From positions 388,232 to 452,231 of the forward strand of contig JAIXQG010000002.1 of the NCBI GenBank assembly GCA_027485835.1: a stretch of 64,000 nucleotides of DNA. Direction: 5' to 3'. A model generated the notes under the pieces. That model searched no databases. It was not told where the DNA came from and saw only the letters and a list, made by a program, of their open reading frames with translations. Positions 1 to 8,827 of this stretch are shown here, one piece after another. Numbering within the stretch: position 1 is the first letter of the stretch; every line of letters begins with the position of its first letter. The DNA is from Alphaproteobacteria bacterium (lineage in GTDB: Bacteria; Pseudomonadota; Alphaproteobacteria; UBA2136; UBA6156). The position numbers and the translations under genes were made by a program.

Positions 1-192
1 AAGATCTTCAGGCTTCATTTCTGGCCCGATTTTTACAAATGAATCACTAAAGCACATTGTAGCTAAAGCGTGTGCATATCCCTCTGAGCTACATAACTCA
101 GCTAATAAGGCAAATACTTCTTCCTCACTTCTAACCACTTCGAGCACAGAACTAGGCTTAGGTAATGAAGGATGCGATTTACTTTTTTTCAT
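1..192 (-). CDS. Unknown protein, N-terminal 64 residues (runs off window)
   Basis: A start codon at 192 opens a frame that stays open to the window edge, so only the first 64 residues are seen. The N-terminus is Lys/Ser-rich (MKKSKSHPSLPKPSS), followed by a helical, acidic stretch. I do not recognise the family. It begins only 11 bp after the stop of the ATPase-TOPRIM gene at 204-1871 on the same strand, so the two are very likely co-transcribed and may form one functional module. Base composition is AT-rich like that partner and unlike the rest of the window. The function cannot be called from this fragment. Confidence 0.6.
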   Translation of the reverse strand, partial: MKKSKSHPSLPKPSSVLEVVRSEEEVFALLAELCSSEGYAHALATMCFSDSFVKIGPEMKPEDL

Positions 193-203
193 TATATTAG
201 ATA

Positions 204-1871
204 TCAGCTTAGTGATTTTAAAACACCGTCAATAAACTTACGGGCTTCCTCAAATTCGGGAGCTGTTTGAAGGTCATTTTCTAATGCAGCATCTACCCAT
301 TTAGGGCCATGGTGAACAATATCCTTACAGAAACTCTCCATTTCTCCCACAGGAACTACAAATATGCCTATATCTTTAAGAGCCTCAATAACCGTTAAAG
401 CGGTAGATCGCTCGCTCGGCGGTATACTCTGAATTCCATTTTCTTTAGCAAGAGCCCAAGGATTTGCTTTCTTTGCCAGTCGTTTAAGTTCTTTAACTGT
501 CGCCTTTTGAATAAAGTCCTCATCTATTAGCTTAGAAGTGATAGTACTAAGCTCGCTTTTGAATTGTTTACCAGTAAGAGGCAAATTCTGTTTTTCAATT
601 GATGCTTTAATCTTTAGAAAATCGCTCTTAAATAAGTTCCAATCACCACCGAAACTTACAACTAAGCGCTCTGCAACATTTTCATCATTAAATATATCAA
701 TATCAACAATTCCAACCACCGGAACATTAAGAGCTTTTAAAGCAGTTGCAATTACTGTGATTCGTTCTTTTCCGCTAGAGTACGTATAGAGAAGGTCTGC
801 GCTTGAATTACTAATGGTCTCACTCAAAGCTTCATAAAATCTACAATCTGCATCCGCTTCAGTTATGATTACTCCCTTATGAAATAACCCACTCAAAACA
901 TTTGAGTACCTTAATATTGGGTTTTTCCAAAGGTTTAATATTTGAGCATTAGGTAAATATGAAGCCTCTGGAAGGCCTGCATCTCTCTGCAGTCTGATTA
1001 CCGAAACTCGATCAGGATGGTGAGCGAGTACACCTTGAATGACTTCATTACTATGCGTAGCAATAAAGATTTGACGTTTTTGCTTATGACTCGAAGCAAT
1101 TAACTCACCTAATTGCCTAGCTTGCGGAGGGTGCAGAAATGCCTCTGGCTCGTCAATCAAGAATATTGAGTGAATATCACTTGCTACAAGACGAGAAACT
1201 AATGTGGCAAATGACTTCATGCCATCTCCCTGTGATGAAAGGAGAGGTAAAGCCTCTATTCTCTTAAGATAGGATAATGAGATAGGATCCTCTCCTTTTA
1301 AGAATTTTGGATATTCGCCTACGTAGAGAGGAATACCTCCGTTACCTGCAAATCTATGCACTACTATATCTTGGCCAAATGCTTTTCTAAACTGAGCACA
1401 AACAGCCTTTTCAACAATGGGATCACGAAACATCTGTTGAACAGGATGTGAGGGCTGCTGGTTTATAGGATTAAAACTTGACGCACTCTGAGCATCAACC
1501 AAACGGACATCTGTAGGAAGAGGCATGCAATATCTACTGGCTAAAAATCCAATTCCTTTAGACTTTCCCCACCATTCATCTAATGAATTCTCATAAAAGC
1601 TGTGATTCGAAGCATTATAGGTTCCATTGGGTTGCTTAAACTCAGAAATTTCATCTTTTAAATCTTCTAAAGTCCCAATCTTATCAATTACAATGTCTTT
1701 GATAACAGTAGCTACATGATTGTGATCATTAAGGTGAAGCTGAATATCTCTAAGAGCTGTGCTTTTTCCCGAATTATTCGGCCCAACAAAAACTATGATG
1801 CTATCAGATTTCAACTCAATAACTTCACCAGTGGGAAGAGTTATGGATTTTATAAAGAGGCTCACGGACAT
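204..1871 (-). CDS. OLD-family-like ATPase with C-terminal TOPRIM domain
   Basis: A 555-residue protein. The ABC-type ATPase part shows a Walker A motif GPNNSGKST at 30-38, an ABC signature-like SQGDGMKS at 213-220, Walker B with catalytic glutamate IFLIDEPEAFLHP at 236-248 and a switch histidine in ATHSNE near 271. A TOPRIM nuclease core follows: ITEADAD with Glu338, and VGIVDIDI with Asp390 and Asp392. OLD-type ATPase-TOPRIM proteins are ATP-regulated nucleases that recur in anti-phage systems (Gabija GajA, PARIS, OLD). A defence role is an inference here, supported by the AT-rich island-like setting and the tightly linked downstream gene. The partner is not visible enough to assign a named system. 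Confidence 0.85.
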   Translation of the reverse strand: MSVSLFIKSITLPTGEVIELKSDSIIVFVGPNNSGKSTALRDIQLHLNDHNHVATVIKDIVIDKIGTLEDLKDEISEFKQPNGTYNASNHSFYENSLDEWWGKSKGIGFLASRYCMPLPTDVRLVDAQSASSFNPINQQPSHPVQQMFRDPIVEKAVCAQFRKAFGQDIVVHRFAGNGGIPLYVGEYPKFLKGEDPISLSYLKRIEALPLLSSQGDGMKSFATLVSRLVASDIHSIFLIDEPEAFLHPPQARQLGELIASSHKQKRQIFIATHSNEVIQGVLAHHPDRVSVIRLQRDAGLPEASYLPNAQILNLWKNPILRYSNVLSGLFHKGVIITEADADCRFYEALSETISNSSADLLYTYSSGKERITVIATALKALNVPVVGIVDIDIFNDENVAERLVVSFGGDWNLFKSDFLKIKASIEKQNLPLTGKQFKSELSTITSKLIDEDFIQKATVKELKRLAKKANPWALAKENGIQSIPPSERSTALTVIEALKDIGIFVVPVGEMESFCKDIVHHGPKWVDAALENDLQTAPEFEEARKFIDGVLKSLS

Positions 1872-2110
1872 TCACATACTCTATGCTAAGCAATAGTTTT
1901 ATCAAGAGTATAGAAAACATTTACTATTTATGAGACTTACTTAACACATAAGTGAGCTAACCCAATTTTTCCCCCTACCCCACCCCTTAAAGCTAAAGCT
2001 GGTAAAAGCTTCTCTGGACTTTTGCTACATTTCGTGTTACATTCTTTCTAACAATTGGGTGCTATCAGTTTTAGGAAGTCCCGCTGTGAGCCGAGGTTGA
2101 GGAAGTTTCG

Positions 2111-2134
2111 TGGAGTATCCTCTCGCCTCCGCCA
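2111..2134 (+). other. tRNA/tmRNA 3'-end-like remnant, possible attachment site
   Basis: The stretch ends CTCGCCTCCGCCA, which resembles the acceptor arm plus CCA of a serine-type tRNA or tmRNA. No matching 5' acceptor strand (GGAGGCG) lies upstream within tRNA length, so this is not an intact gene. It sits exactly where AT-rich sequence gives way to GC-rich sequence, which is what an integrated element's att end would look like. The identification is an inference from shape and position. Confidence 0.35.
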
Positions 2135-2138
2135 TGGT

Positions 2139-2190
2139 TTTTGAAAGAAAAGCACCCTGTTCAACCGAACAGGGTGCTTTTCTTTCAAAA
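2139..2190. terminator. Perfect 24-bp hairpin, bidirectional terminator
   Basis: Arms 2139-2162 and 2167-2190 are exact reverse complements around a 4-nt loop (AACC). The core CAGGGTGC-type stem is flanked by A/T-rich ends that supply U-tracts in both directions. It is unusually long and perfect for a terminator. Confidence 0.75.
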
Positions 2191-2294
2191 CGGGGGTGTA
2201 TGACGGATGCGGACCCGCGCGCGCGCCGTTCAAAAAATCCTCACGGAGGGAGGATTTTCGGCCGCAGGCCAATCCTCTTTTACCCCATCCCGCA

Positions 2295-2318
2295 CAAAAA
2301 CCGGCCTTACGGCCGGTT
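2295..2318 (-). terminator. gltX terminator
   Basis: Stem AACCGGCC (2299-2306) and GGCCGGTT (2311-2318) with loop TTAC, followed on the minus strand by a run of Ts, 21 bp after the gltX stop. Confidence 0.8.
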
Positions 2319-2338
2319 CTGCTTTTCCCTATCAACGC

Positions 2339-3946
2339 TTAAGCCTTCACAATGGCCAATGCCGCTTGCACACGCTGGGTAACGCGGGCGGTGCCCAGAA
2401 TTGGAATGATTTCTTCCGGCGGGGGCGATTTTTCTTGTCCTGTGAGGGCGAGGCGCAGGGTCATGAAGAGTTGTTTTTTGCCGAGGCCGTCTGCCAGCAT
2501 CTCTTGCATAATCGCCTGCGGGTTTTCGGATGTGGCGCTGAACTTGGCGAGGAAGGTTTCCAGCACGTTCTGCACCAGCGCGGTGTCGCCCTGCTTGAGG
2601 AAGGCCTCTTGGCTGGCGGGGACGAAGGTGGCGTCGAAGAAGTACAGGTTACTAAGAATCATGTCGGCCAGACGATCGTAACGGCCCGGTTTGAGCGACA
2701 GCACTTGGGCGGTGTAGGCGGGGTCTTTACGGATTTCGGTCAGCATCTGGCGGAGGGTATCCAGCGGGATTTCTTCCGACGGCATATCCGGCTCGACCGA
2801 GGTGGAGGCGGTTTGAGCGGTGTCGGAGAGGAAGGTCAGATAGTCTTCCAGCAGTTGCTTGCGCTCGGCGTCGGTGACGCTGTTGATGTAGGCGTTGTTG
2901 ATGAATTGCAGCAGCTTGATGTCGACAATCGGGCCGGTGCTCGGCAGTTCTTCCGGCTGCATGAGGGCGGCGAATTCACTGCGTGGGTAGACGTCTTTAC
3001 CTTCCGGGTGGGCCCACATGATGCGGGTGAGGAAGTTGGTGAAACCCTGCGGTAAAAAGCCTTCGCGGCGGAACCAGTTGAGAGACGTATCGCCACTGCG
3101 CTTGGAGAGCTTGCGCTTTTCCATATCGCGCAGCAGCACGGTGTGGAGGAAGCGCGGCGCTTGCCAGCCAAACGCTTTGTAGAGCAGCACGTGTTTGGGT
3201 GTGGAGGGAATCCATTCTTCGCCGCGGACCACGGTGGTGGTGCGCATGAAGTGGTCGTCCACCACCGCCGCCAAATGGTAGGTGGGGTAGCCGTCGGCCT
3301 TCATGATGACGCTGTCGTCGATGGTGCTGGAGTGGAAGGTGATCTCGCCACGCACGGCGTCGGTGATGGTGATGTCTTGGTCCGACGGAATCTTCATGCG
3401 GACGACATGCGGCATACCGGCGTCGAGGTTGGCTTGAACCTCTTCGGCGCTCAGCTTCAGGCAGCGGCGATCGTACATCGGCGCCTGTTTTTGCTTGGTT
3501 TGCAGGGCGCGCATTTGCTCCAAGCGCTCCGGCGTGCAGAAGCAGCGGTAGGCGTGGCCGGTTTCGAGGAGCTTATCGCAGCAGATGGTGTAAATCGGCA
3601 GACGTTCGCTTTGGGTGTAGGGGCCGTAAGCGCCGCCGTGCAGCGGACCTTCATCCGGCGTAGTGCCCAGCCATTTCAGGCCGTTGTTAATGGCGTCGAC
3701 GGCGCCTTCTACCGTGCGGGCGCGGTCGGTGTCTTCAATACGTAAGATGAAGATGCCGCCGGTTTTGTCGGCAATGGCGCGGTCTAGTACCGCCTGCATG
3801 GCGGTACCGATATGCGGCATACCGGTGGGGCTGGGCGCGATGCGCGTGACCTCGGCGCCCGCGGGCAAATTCGTACGCGGGGGAAACAAGGCTTCGAGGT
3901 CGGCAATCGTCTTGCAGTCGCGCAGGTTGGTCATGGGAAGGGTCAT
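2339..3946 (-). CDS. gltX: Glutamyl-tRNA synthetase
   Basis: A class I aminoacyl-tRNA synthetase that charges tRNA-Glu with glutamate in the cytosol. The HIGH-type signature is [12 protein letters not shown] at about 39-49, the zinc/anticodon-side region follows, and the KMSKS-type loop is KLSKRSGD at 279-286. At 535 residues it is longer than the usual 470-500, mainly through the N-terminal lead and C-terminal part. An in-frame ATG at 3934 is a plausible alternative start, since the AAGG upstream lies too close to the first ATG. The gene is single-copy in this window and divergent from yjdM. Confidence 0.96.
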   Translation of the reverse strand: MTLPMTNLRDCKTIADLEALFPPRTNLPAGAEVTRIAPSPTGMPHIGTAMQAVLDRAIADKTGGIFILRIEDTDRARTVEGAVDAINNGLKWLGTTPDEGPLHGGAYGPYTQSERLPIYTICCDKLLETGHAYRCFCTPERLEQMRALQTKQKQAPMYDRRCLKLSAEEVQANLDAGMPHVVRMKIPSDQDITITDAVRGEITFHSSTIDDSVIMKADGYPTYHLAAVVDDHFMRTTTVVRGEEWIPSTPKHVLLYKAFGWQAPRFLHTVLLRDMEKRKLSKRSGDTSLNWFRREGFLPQGFTNFLTRIMWAHPEGKDVYPRSEFAALMQPEELPSTGPIVDIKLLQFINNAYINSVTDAERKQLLEDYLTFLSDTAQTASTSVEPDMPSEEIPLDTLRQMLTEIRKDPAYTAQVLSLKPGRYDRLADMILSNLYFFDATFVPASQEAFLKQGDTALVQNVLETFLAKFSATSENPQAIMQEMLADGLGKKQLFMTLRLALTGQEKSPPPEEIIPILGTARVTQRVQAALAIVKA

Positions 3947-4073
3947 CCTTTATCGTATCCAAAAATCCGTACCATATAGCGCCAAGAGCGCGCGGCTTTC
4001 AACCGCTTTGGCCGTGGTTTACGGGTTTTATTTTGGCAATAGCCATAGAGCTTGGAGTGGCGTAGAAGGGGGT

Positions 4074-4421
4074 ATGTCTGATTCCCTTCCCCCCTGCCCG
4101 CAGTGCCAATCGGTTTACACCTACGACGATGGCCACCAGTTTATATGCCCCGAATGCGCCCATGAGTGGCCGATGACGGCGACTGCGAGTACCGAAGACG
4201 TGCGCGTGTGGCGAGATGCCAATGGTGTGGAATTGCAGGACGGTGATACCGTGACCGTGATTAAAGACCTTAAGATCAAAGGCTCGTCCGATGTGGTCAA
4301 GGTGGGTACCAAGGTGAAGAACATCCGCCTGGTGGACGGTGACCACGACATTGACTGCAAGATACCGGGTATTGGCGCGATGGGATTGAAGACCGAGTTT
4401 GTGAAGAAGGTGAGCTCTTAA
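4074..4421 (+). CDS. yjdM: PhnA/YjdM family zinc-ribbon protein
   Basis: A 115-residue cytosolic protein. The N-terminus has a zinc-ribbon pair C-x2-C at 8-11 and C-x2-C at 25-28 (CPQC, CPEC). The C-terminal half is a beta-rich PhnA domain with the typical run [20 protein letters not shown] and [19 protein letters not shown] (shown as separate segments). PhnA/YjdM proteins were named from the phosphonate operon region of E. coli, but their function is not phosphonate breakdown and remains unclear. The start is set by the purine-rich AGAAGGGG just upstream. The gene converges on the antiporter gene, with a shared terminator. Confidence 0.9.
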   Translation: MSDSLPPCPQCQSVYTYDDGHQFICPECAHEWPMTATASTEDVRVWRDANGVELQDGDTVTVIKDLKIKGSSDVVKVGTKVKNIRLVDGDHDIDCKIPGIGAMGLKTEFVKKVSS

Positions 4422-4433
4422 CGGCTTAGGAAA

Positions 4434-4457
4434 AAAAGGCCCCGAACGGGGCCTTTT
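4434..4457. terminator. Bidirectional terminator between yjdM and antiporter gene
   Basis: Stem AAAAGGCCCC (4434-4443) and GGGGCCTTTT (4448-4457) with loop GAAC, giving U-tracts on both strands between two convergent genes. Confidence 0.85.
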
Positions 4458-4470
4458 ATGTGGGCTTTAC

Positions 4471-6585
4471 TTACGCCTCCAGCTTGTGGCGCAGGCTGAT
4501 GTGGACCTTGGGGGTAATCAGCTCGCGGTGCAGCAGTTCGTTGAGCAGCTCGTGCTGGTGTTTATCGGCGGCTTTGGCGGCCAGCTTGGCGTTGACCTTT
4601 TCCAGCTCCGCACCGTGCTCGGCCAGCAGCTTCGCGACTTTGGCCTCGGCCGCCTTGTTGTAGGCGCGGTAACGGTCGACCACCGGCTTCACATCTTCCG
4701 GCGTGAACAGCTTGACGTTGTCTTGGCTGAACTCGGTCATTTCCTTGATCACCTTGCGGGTGATGATGATCTTGGCGCGGTAGTACAAGAAGGTCTCGAT
4801 AAAGCCTTTCTCGCGGTGTGAGGGCGAGTGGGCGTGCAGCCAGTCGACCAGCAGGTCGAGCCAGTCGCCCTTGACCGAACCCGGGTGCTCGGCCAGTTCT
4901 TCGCCGTGTTCCAGTTTGTCGATCTGGTCGTTAATCACGGCCTGAATACGGCGCACGATCCAGTCGTTAACTTCACCGTGCACGAACAGGTCGTGCAGGT
5001 AGTAGCGCTCGATACCCAGTGCGTGGATGTTCAGGGCGGCGTGGGCCAGCAGTGGCTTGTTGGCGACCTTGAAACGGCGGCGGGCGGCTTCAAACGTTTT
5101 GTCCATGTCGGTTACCACGGCCTTGAAGCTGGCGGCATCGACATAGCCTTTTTCGCGCAGTTTCTCCATACGCTGCATAGCGTGGGCGTGGATGTAGCAC
5201 GCCGCGTCGCGGTACTCGACCTTTTCGACATCGGTCAGCTGGTTAAGCCCCATTTTGCGGATCATTGGGCCGATGGTAATGGCCTTGATAAACAGCGTGG
5301 CGTAGATGCAGCCGATGGTGAGCGCCATGATGAAGTCGCGCGGGGAATAATCGTAGCTCCAGCCGTCCGGACGCCAGTCGGCGGGGATCATCAGCACCAT
5401 CGTCACAGCCAGTGCACCGCGCAGGCTGCCCCACGCCAGCAGGTTTTGCCACGACATGGGGATGTGCTCTTCCTTCTTCAGCCAGTTAAGGACGCCCACC
5501 ACCGGATAGATGGACAAGGCACGGCCGCCGGCAACCACCAGAATGGCGAGGGCGATGGGGATGACAAAATCCATGACGTTGATCGGCAAGGCGGCAAACA
5601 GCAGGCCCATCAGGATAAACACCAAGGCGTTGATCATGAAGGCGAACTGGGCCCAGAACTTTTCGACGAATTCCTCCGCGTGGGGGTCTACCTTGTAGCG
5701 CCCGTAGTTACCCATGACGATGGAGGCAATGGTGGTGGCGATAATCGCGGATACCTTGATTTCAACACCGGCGATGACGGCGTGGTGGGAGATGACTTCG
5801 GCCAGAATGAAGGTCAGGTGAGCGAGTACCAGCATGAGAATGATACTGACGTTCTCGTTACTGCGGGTGGCTTCGATCAGTTTGGAGAAGCCCAAGCCCA
5901 TGGCCAGACCGAAAAGGATACCGCCGACCACCATACTGACGAAGAGGAAGACCCCTTCCCCCATGGTGGAGACACCGTGGTAGCCCTTGTAGGCAACTTC
6001 CAGCAACACCAGAAAGAGGGCGACAGCGGTACCGTCGTTGAAGAGGCTTTCGCCTTCGAAAATCAGCGACAAGCGGCGGGGGGCGCCGTATTCCTTAAAC
6101 AGGGCGAGTACGGCGACGGGGTCGGTGGCGGAAATGAGGGCGCCGAACAGCAGCAGCACCAGCGGCGGGATGACCAGCCCGAACAGGCCCAGCAGGTAAT
6201 AGAGCCCCACGGCTACCAGCGCGACCGATATGAGCAGCGAGACCACCGCCAGCATGGAGATGGAGAGAATGTTCTCCTGTATTTTACGGACCTTGATGTT
6301 GTAGGCCGACTCGAAAATCAGTATTGGCAGGAAGACATAGAACAGCAGTTCCGGCGTGAGCTGGAAGTCCTTCAGGAACGCAAAGACCGGCGTATGCGCT
6401 AGCGGCACCAGTAGCAGGCCAACGGCTACCAGAAGAACAGTGTATGGGACCTTAAAGCGCGCGGCGGCGAAATAGGTGAGACAAGAGACAGCCAAGAGGC
6501 TGAAGAGTGCGAGGAGGGATGTAACTGTCATGGGGTGCCCGTCATAGTCCCATCTGTTTGATATGGCAAGTGCGTTTGCTTGCAT
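4471..6585 (-). CDS. CPA1-type Na+(cation)/H+ antiporter with long cytosolic tail
   Basis: An inner-membrane cation:proton antiporter. About the first 420 residues contain a dozen hydrophobic helices. The CPA1 transport-site region is visible as SATDPVAVLALF and GESLFNDGTAVAL (the conserved ND pair). The remaining 270 or so residues are charged and helical, without a TrkA-N or other domain I recognise. The start is uncertain: an ATG at 6585 lies right against AGAAGG, while an internal ATG at 6531 (MTVTSLLALF) fits the usual N-terminus better and would give 686 residues. Whether Na+, K+ or Ca2+ is exchanged cannot be read from sequence. It is probably monocistronic. Confidence 0.88.
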   Translation of the reverse strand: MQANALAISNRWDYDGHPMTVTSLLALFSLLAVSCLTYFAAARFKVPYTVLLVAVGLLLVPLAHTPVFAFLKDFQLTPELLFYVFLPILIFESAYNIKVRKIQENILSISMLAVVSLLISVALVAVGLYYLLGLFGLVIPPLVLLLFGALISATDPVAVLALFKEYGAPRRLSLIFEGESLFNDGTAVALFLVLLEVAYKGYHGVSTMGEGVFLFVSMVVGGILFGLAMGLGFSKLIEATRSNENVSIILMLVLAHLTFILAEVISHHAVIAGVEIKVSAIIATTIASIVMGNYGRYKVDPHAEEFVEKFWAQFAFMINALVFILMGLLFAALPINVMDFVIPIALAILVVAGGRALSIYPVVGVLNWLKKEEHIPMSWQNLLAWGSLRGALAVTMVLMIPADWRPDGWSYDYSPRDFIMALTIGCIYATLFIKAITIGPMIRKMGLNQLTDVEKVEYRDAACYIHAHAMQRMEKLREKGYVDAASFKAVVTDMDKTFEAARRRFKVANKPLLAHAALNIHALGIERYYLHDLFVHGEVNDWIVRRIQAVINDQIDKLEHGEELAEHPGSVKGDWLDLLVDWLHAHSPSHREKGFIETFLYYRAKIIITRKVIKEMTEFSQDNVKLFTPEDVKPVVDRYRAYNKAAEAKVAKLLAEHGAELEKVNAKLAAKAADKHQHELLNELLHRELITPKVHISLRHKLEA

Positions 6586-6604
6586 CCTTCTTACATTTGC
6601 TAAG

Positions 6605-6625
6605 AAGCCCCGGAGACCGGGGCTT
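6605..6625. terminator. Hairpin downstream of thrS
   Basis: AAGCCCCGG (6605-6613) pairs with CCGGGGCTT (6617-6625), loop AGA. It lies between the thrS stop and the antiporter start. The better T-run is on the plus strand; on the minus strand the tract is only CTTCTTA. Confidence 0.5.
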
Positions 6626-6635
6626 TTTAAGGAGA

Positions 6636-8720
6636 TTAAGCGGCTTTGGCGACAGCGGGTGTGTCGGCGCGGCTTTCCACTTCGGTTTTCAGGCGGTCTA
6701 TCAACCAGCTAATAGGCTTGGCGCCAAGGTCGGTGCCGTCGCGCAGGCGGATGGCGACGGTACCGTCGGCGGCCTCCTGCTTGCCCACTACCAGCATGTA
6801 GGGGATCTTCTTCTGTTGCGCGAAGAGGATCTTCTTCTGCATGCGGTCGTTGCTGGCGTCGACTTCGACCCGCAGGCCACCGGTGGCATTGATGACTTGA
6901 GCGTCCATCAGTTGCTTGCGCACCTGTTCGGCGTAGTCGTTCTGGCCGTCGGTGATCGGAATCACCATGGCTTGCACGGGTGCCAGCCATGTGGGGAATT
7001 TACCTTCGTATTGCTCGATCAGGATCCCGATAAAGCGCTCGAGGGTGCCTAAAATCGCGCGGTGGATCATCACCGGCGGGACGCGTTCGCCCGCCTCGTT
7101 AGTGTAGGCAGCACCCATGCGCTGCGGGGTGTTGAAGTCGACCTGTACGGTACCGCACTGCCAAGTACGGCCAATGGCGTCCTTCAGGTGGTACTCCAGT
7201 TTGGGGCCATAGAAGGCGCCGTCGCCGGGGGCGATGACCAGCGGAATACCGCGCTTGGCGCAGGCGTCTTCCAGCGCCTTTTCGGCGGCATCCCACAGTT
7301 CGTCGCTGCCCACGCGCTTTTCCGGACGGGTGGCGAGTTTGACGGTGTAGTCGGTAAAGCCGAGCGGTTCGTAGACTTCGTCGATCAGGTTGCACAGCGC
7401 GATGATTTCCGACTCCATTTGCTCCGGCGTGCAGAAGATGTGGGCGTCGTCTTGGGTCAGCGAGGTGACGCGCAGCAGGCCGTGGAGGGCGCCGTGAGCC
7501 TCGTTGCGCATGCAGCTGCCGAACTCCGACATGCGCAGCGGCAGGTCGCGGTAGCTTTTGGTACCCTGCTTGAAGACCTGGACGTGGCACGGGCAGTTCA
7601 TCGGCTTGAGGCTGTAGATACCGATGTTATCGATGTTCTTGGCCATCTCGCCGAGCGTGGTGTGCTGGGCTTTGTCGTGGCTGGCGGGTTCGACAATCGG
7701 CTGCATCACCGTATCGCAGGTGAGGAAGAGGTCTTCGCGGTAGTTCTGCCAGTGGCCGCTGAGCTCGTACAGACCCTTGCTGACCAGCTTGGGCGTGTTG
7801 ACCTCGCGGTAGTCGTAGCGGCGCAGGTTCTGGCGGATGAAGGTTTCCAGTTCCAGGAACATGCTCCAGCCCTTGGGGTGCCAGAACGGCTGGCCCGGGG
7901 CTTCTTCCTGCAGGTGGAACAGCTCCAGCTCGCGCCCCAGTTTGCGGTGGTCTCGCTTTTCAGCTTCTTCACGCATCGTCAGGTACGCGTCGAGTTCCTT
8001 CTGAGAGGCGAAGGCCACGCAGTAGATGCGGGTGAGTTGCTGGTTCTGGCTGTCGCCCTTCCAGTACGCGCCGGCGAGGTTGGTGAGCTTGAAGGCCAGT
8101 GTGAGTTTATCAAGGCTGGGGACGTGGGGGCCGCGGCAGAGGTCGATAAATTCCTTGCCCGCAAACTGGCTACCGACTTGGCGGTAGGCGGAGACTTTAC
8201 CGTCGATCGTTTGGCCTTTAGCCACGGCTTCCTGAATAATAATGCTCTTGTAGCTGTCGCCGGTGGATTCGAAATGCATCATCAGTTGTTCCGGTTCCCA
8301 CAGTTCGCGGACCACGGCGCGGCCGGACTTGATGATCTCCTTCATGCGCTCTTCGATTTTGGGGAGGTCGTCGGACGAGAGCGGTGAGGCAAATTCGATG
8401 TCGTAATAGCAGCCGGTGTCGATGGTCGGGCCGATGGCGAGTTTGGCGCCGGGGTACATCTCCTTAATCGCCAGTGCCAGCACTTGGGCGGCGAGGGTAT
8501 GGCGGAGGGTATCGAGGCCTAGCTCGTTTTTAGCGGTGGCGATGCTGACGGCGGCGTCTTGGGCAATCGGTTCGGAGAGGTCTTGGGGTGCGCCATTCAC
8601 TTCGATAGCGACGGCAGCTTTGGCGAGACCCGCACCGATGGACGCCGCGATTTCGGCGCCGGTGGTAGTGGTTGCCGCAAACTCTTTGACTGAGTTATCG
8701 GGCAACGTGATGCGGACCAT
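6636..8720 (-). CDS. thrS: Threonyl-tRNA synthetase
   Basis: A class II synthetase of 694 residues charging tRNA-Thr. The N-terminal TGS domain covers about 1-62, the editing (N2) domain about 65-240, then the catalytic core and a C-terminal anticodon-binding domain from about 570. In the core the zinc-binding cysteine lies in KPMNCPCHVQVF; many family members have Gly where the second Cys is, so the motif reads CPCH rather than CPGH. FYGPKLEYHLKDAIGR and the arginine of motif 3 are intact. Divergent from pip across a 107-bp gap that probably holds both promoters. Confidence 0.96.
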   Translation of the reverse strand: MVRITLPDNSVKEFAATTTTGAEIAASIGAGLAKAAVAIEVNGAPQDLSEPIAQDAAVSIATAKNELGLDTLRHTLAAQVLALAIKEMYPGAKLAIGPTIDTGCYYDIEFASPLSSDDLPKIEERMKEIIKSGRAVVRELWEPEQLMMHFESTGDSYKSIIIQEAVAKGQTIDGKVSAYRQVGSQFAGKEFIDLCRGPHVPSLDKLTLAFKLTNLAGAYWKGDSQNQQLTRIYCVAFASQKELDAYLTMREEAEKRDHRKLGRELELFHLQEEAPGQPFWHPKGWSMFLELETFIRQNLRRYDYREVNTPKLVSKGLYELSGHWQNYREDLFLTCDTVMQPIVEPASHDKAQHTTLGEMAKNIDNIGIYSLKPMNCPCHVQVFKQGTKSYRDLPLRMSEFGSCMRNEAHGALHGLLRVTSLTQDDAHIFCTPEQMESEIIALCNLIDEVYEPLGFTDYTVKLATRPEKRVGSDELWDAAEKALEDACAKRGIPLVIAPGDGAFYGPKLEYHLKDAIGRTWQCGTVQVDFNTPQRMGAAYTNEAGERVPPVMIHRAILGTLERFIGILIEQYEGKFPTWLAPVQAMVIPITDGQNDYAEQVRKQLMDAQVINATGGLRVEVDASNDRMQKKILFAQQKKIPYMLVVGKQEAADGTVAIRLRDGTDLGAKPISWLIDRLKTEVESRADTPAVAKAA

Positions 8721-8827
8721 GACGGGGTTCTCCTACTTACATAAATTGATTTTGCTTGGGATTAAGCCCAACCAACCTAGCGCATACAGGCTTGCGTGCC
8801 AAGCACTTCGCGTGCAAAGTGGCTTCC

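Larger units (their letters stand above)
1872..2338. other. Intergenic region, island boundary candidate
   Basis: 467 bp without a gene. The part up to about 2050 is AT-rich like the ATPase gene. It then passes through a tRNA-3'-end-like sequence (2111-2134) and a perfect 24-bp inverted repeat (2139-2190) into GC-rich sequence. Around 2234-2276 there are alternative hairpins: AAAATCCT (2234-2241) pairs with AGGATTTT (2251-2258), and the second arm could instead pair with a later AATCCT. The gltX terminator follows. I see no convincing ORF. Confidence 0.6.

Noticed and set aside
2111..2134. Considered as a complete tRNA-Ser or tmRNA gene
   Set aside because: No 5' acceptor strand or D/anticodon arms lie upstream; only the 3' end is present.
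4828..6402. Long open frame (524 codons) antisense to the antiporter gene
   Set aside because: It is rich in His, Gln, Asp and Gly in a low-complexity way typical of the reverse strand of a GC-rich gene, and the antiporter on the other strand has clear family motifs.
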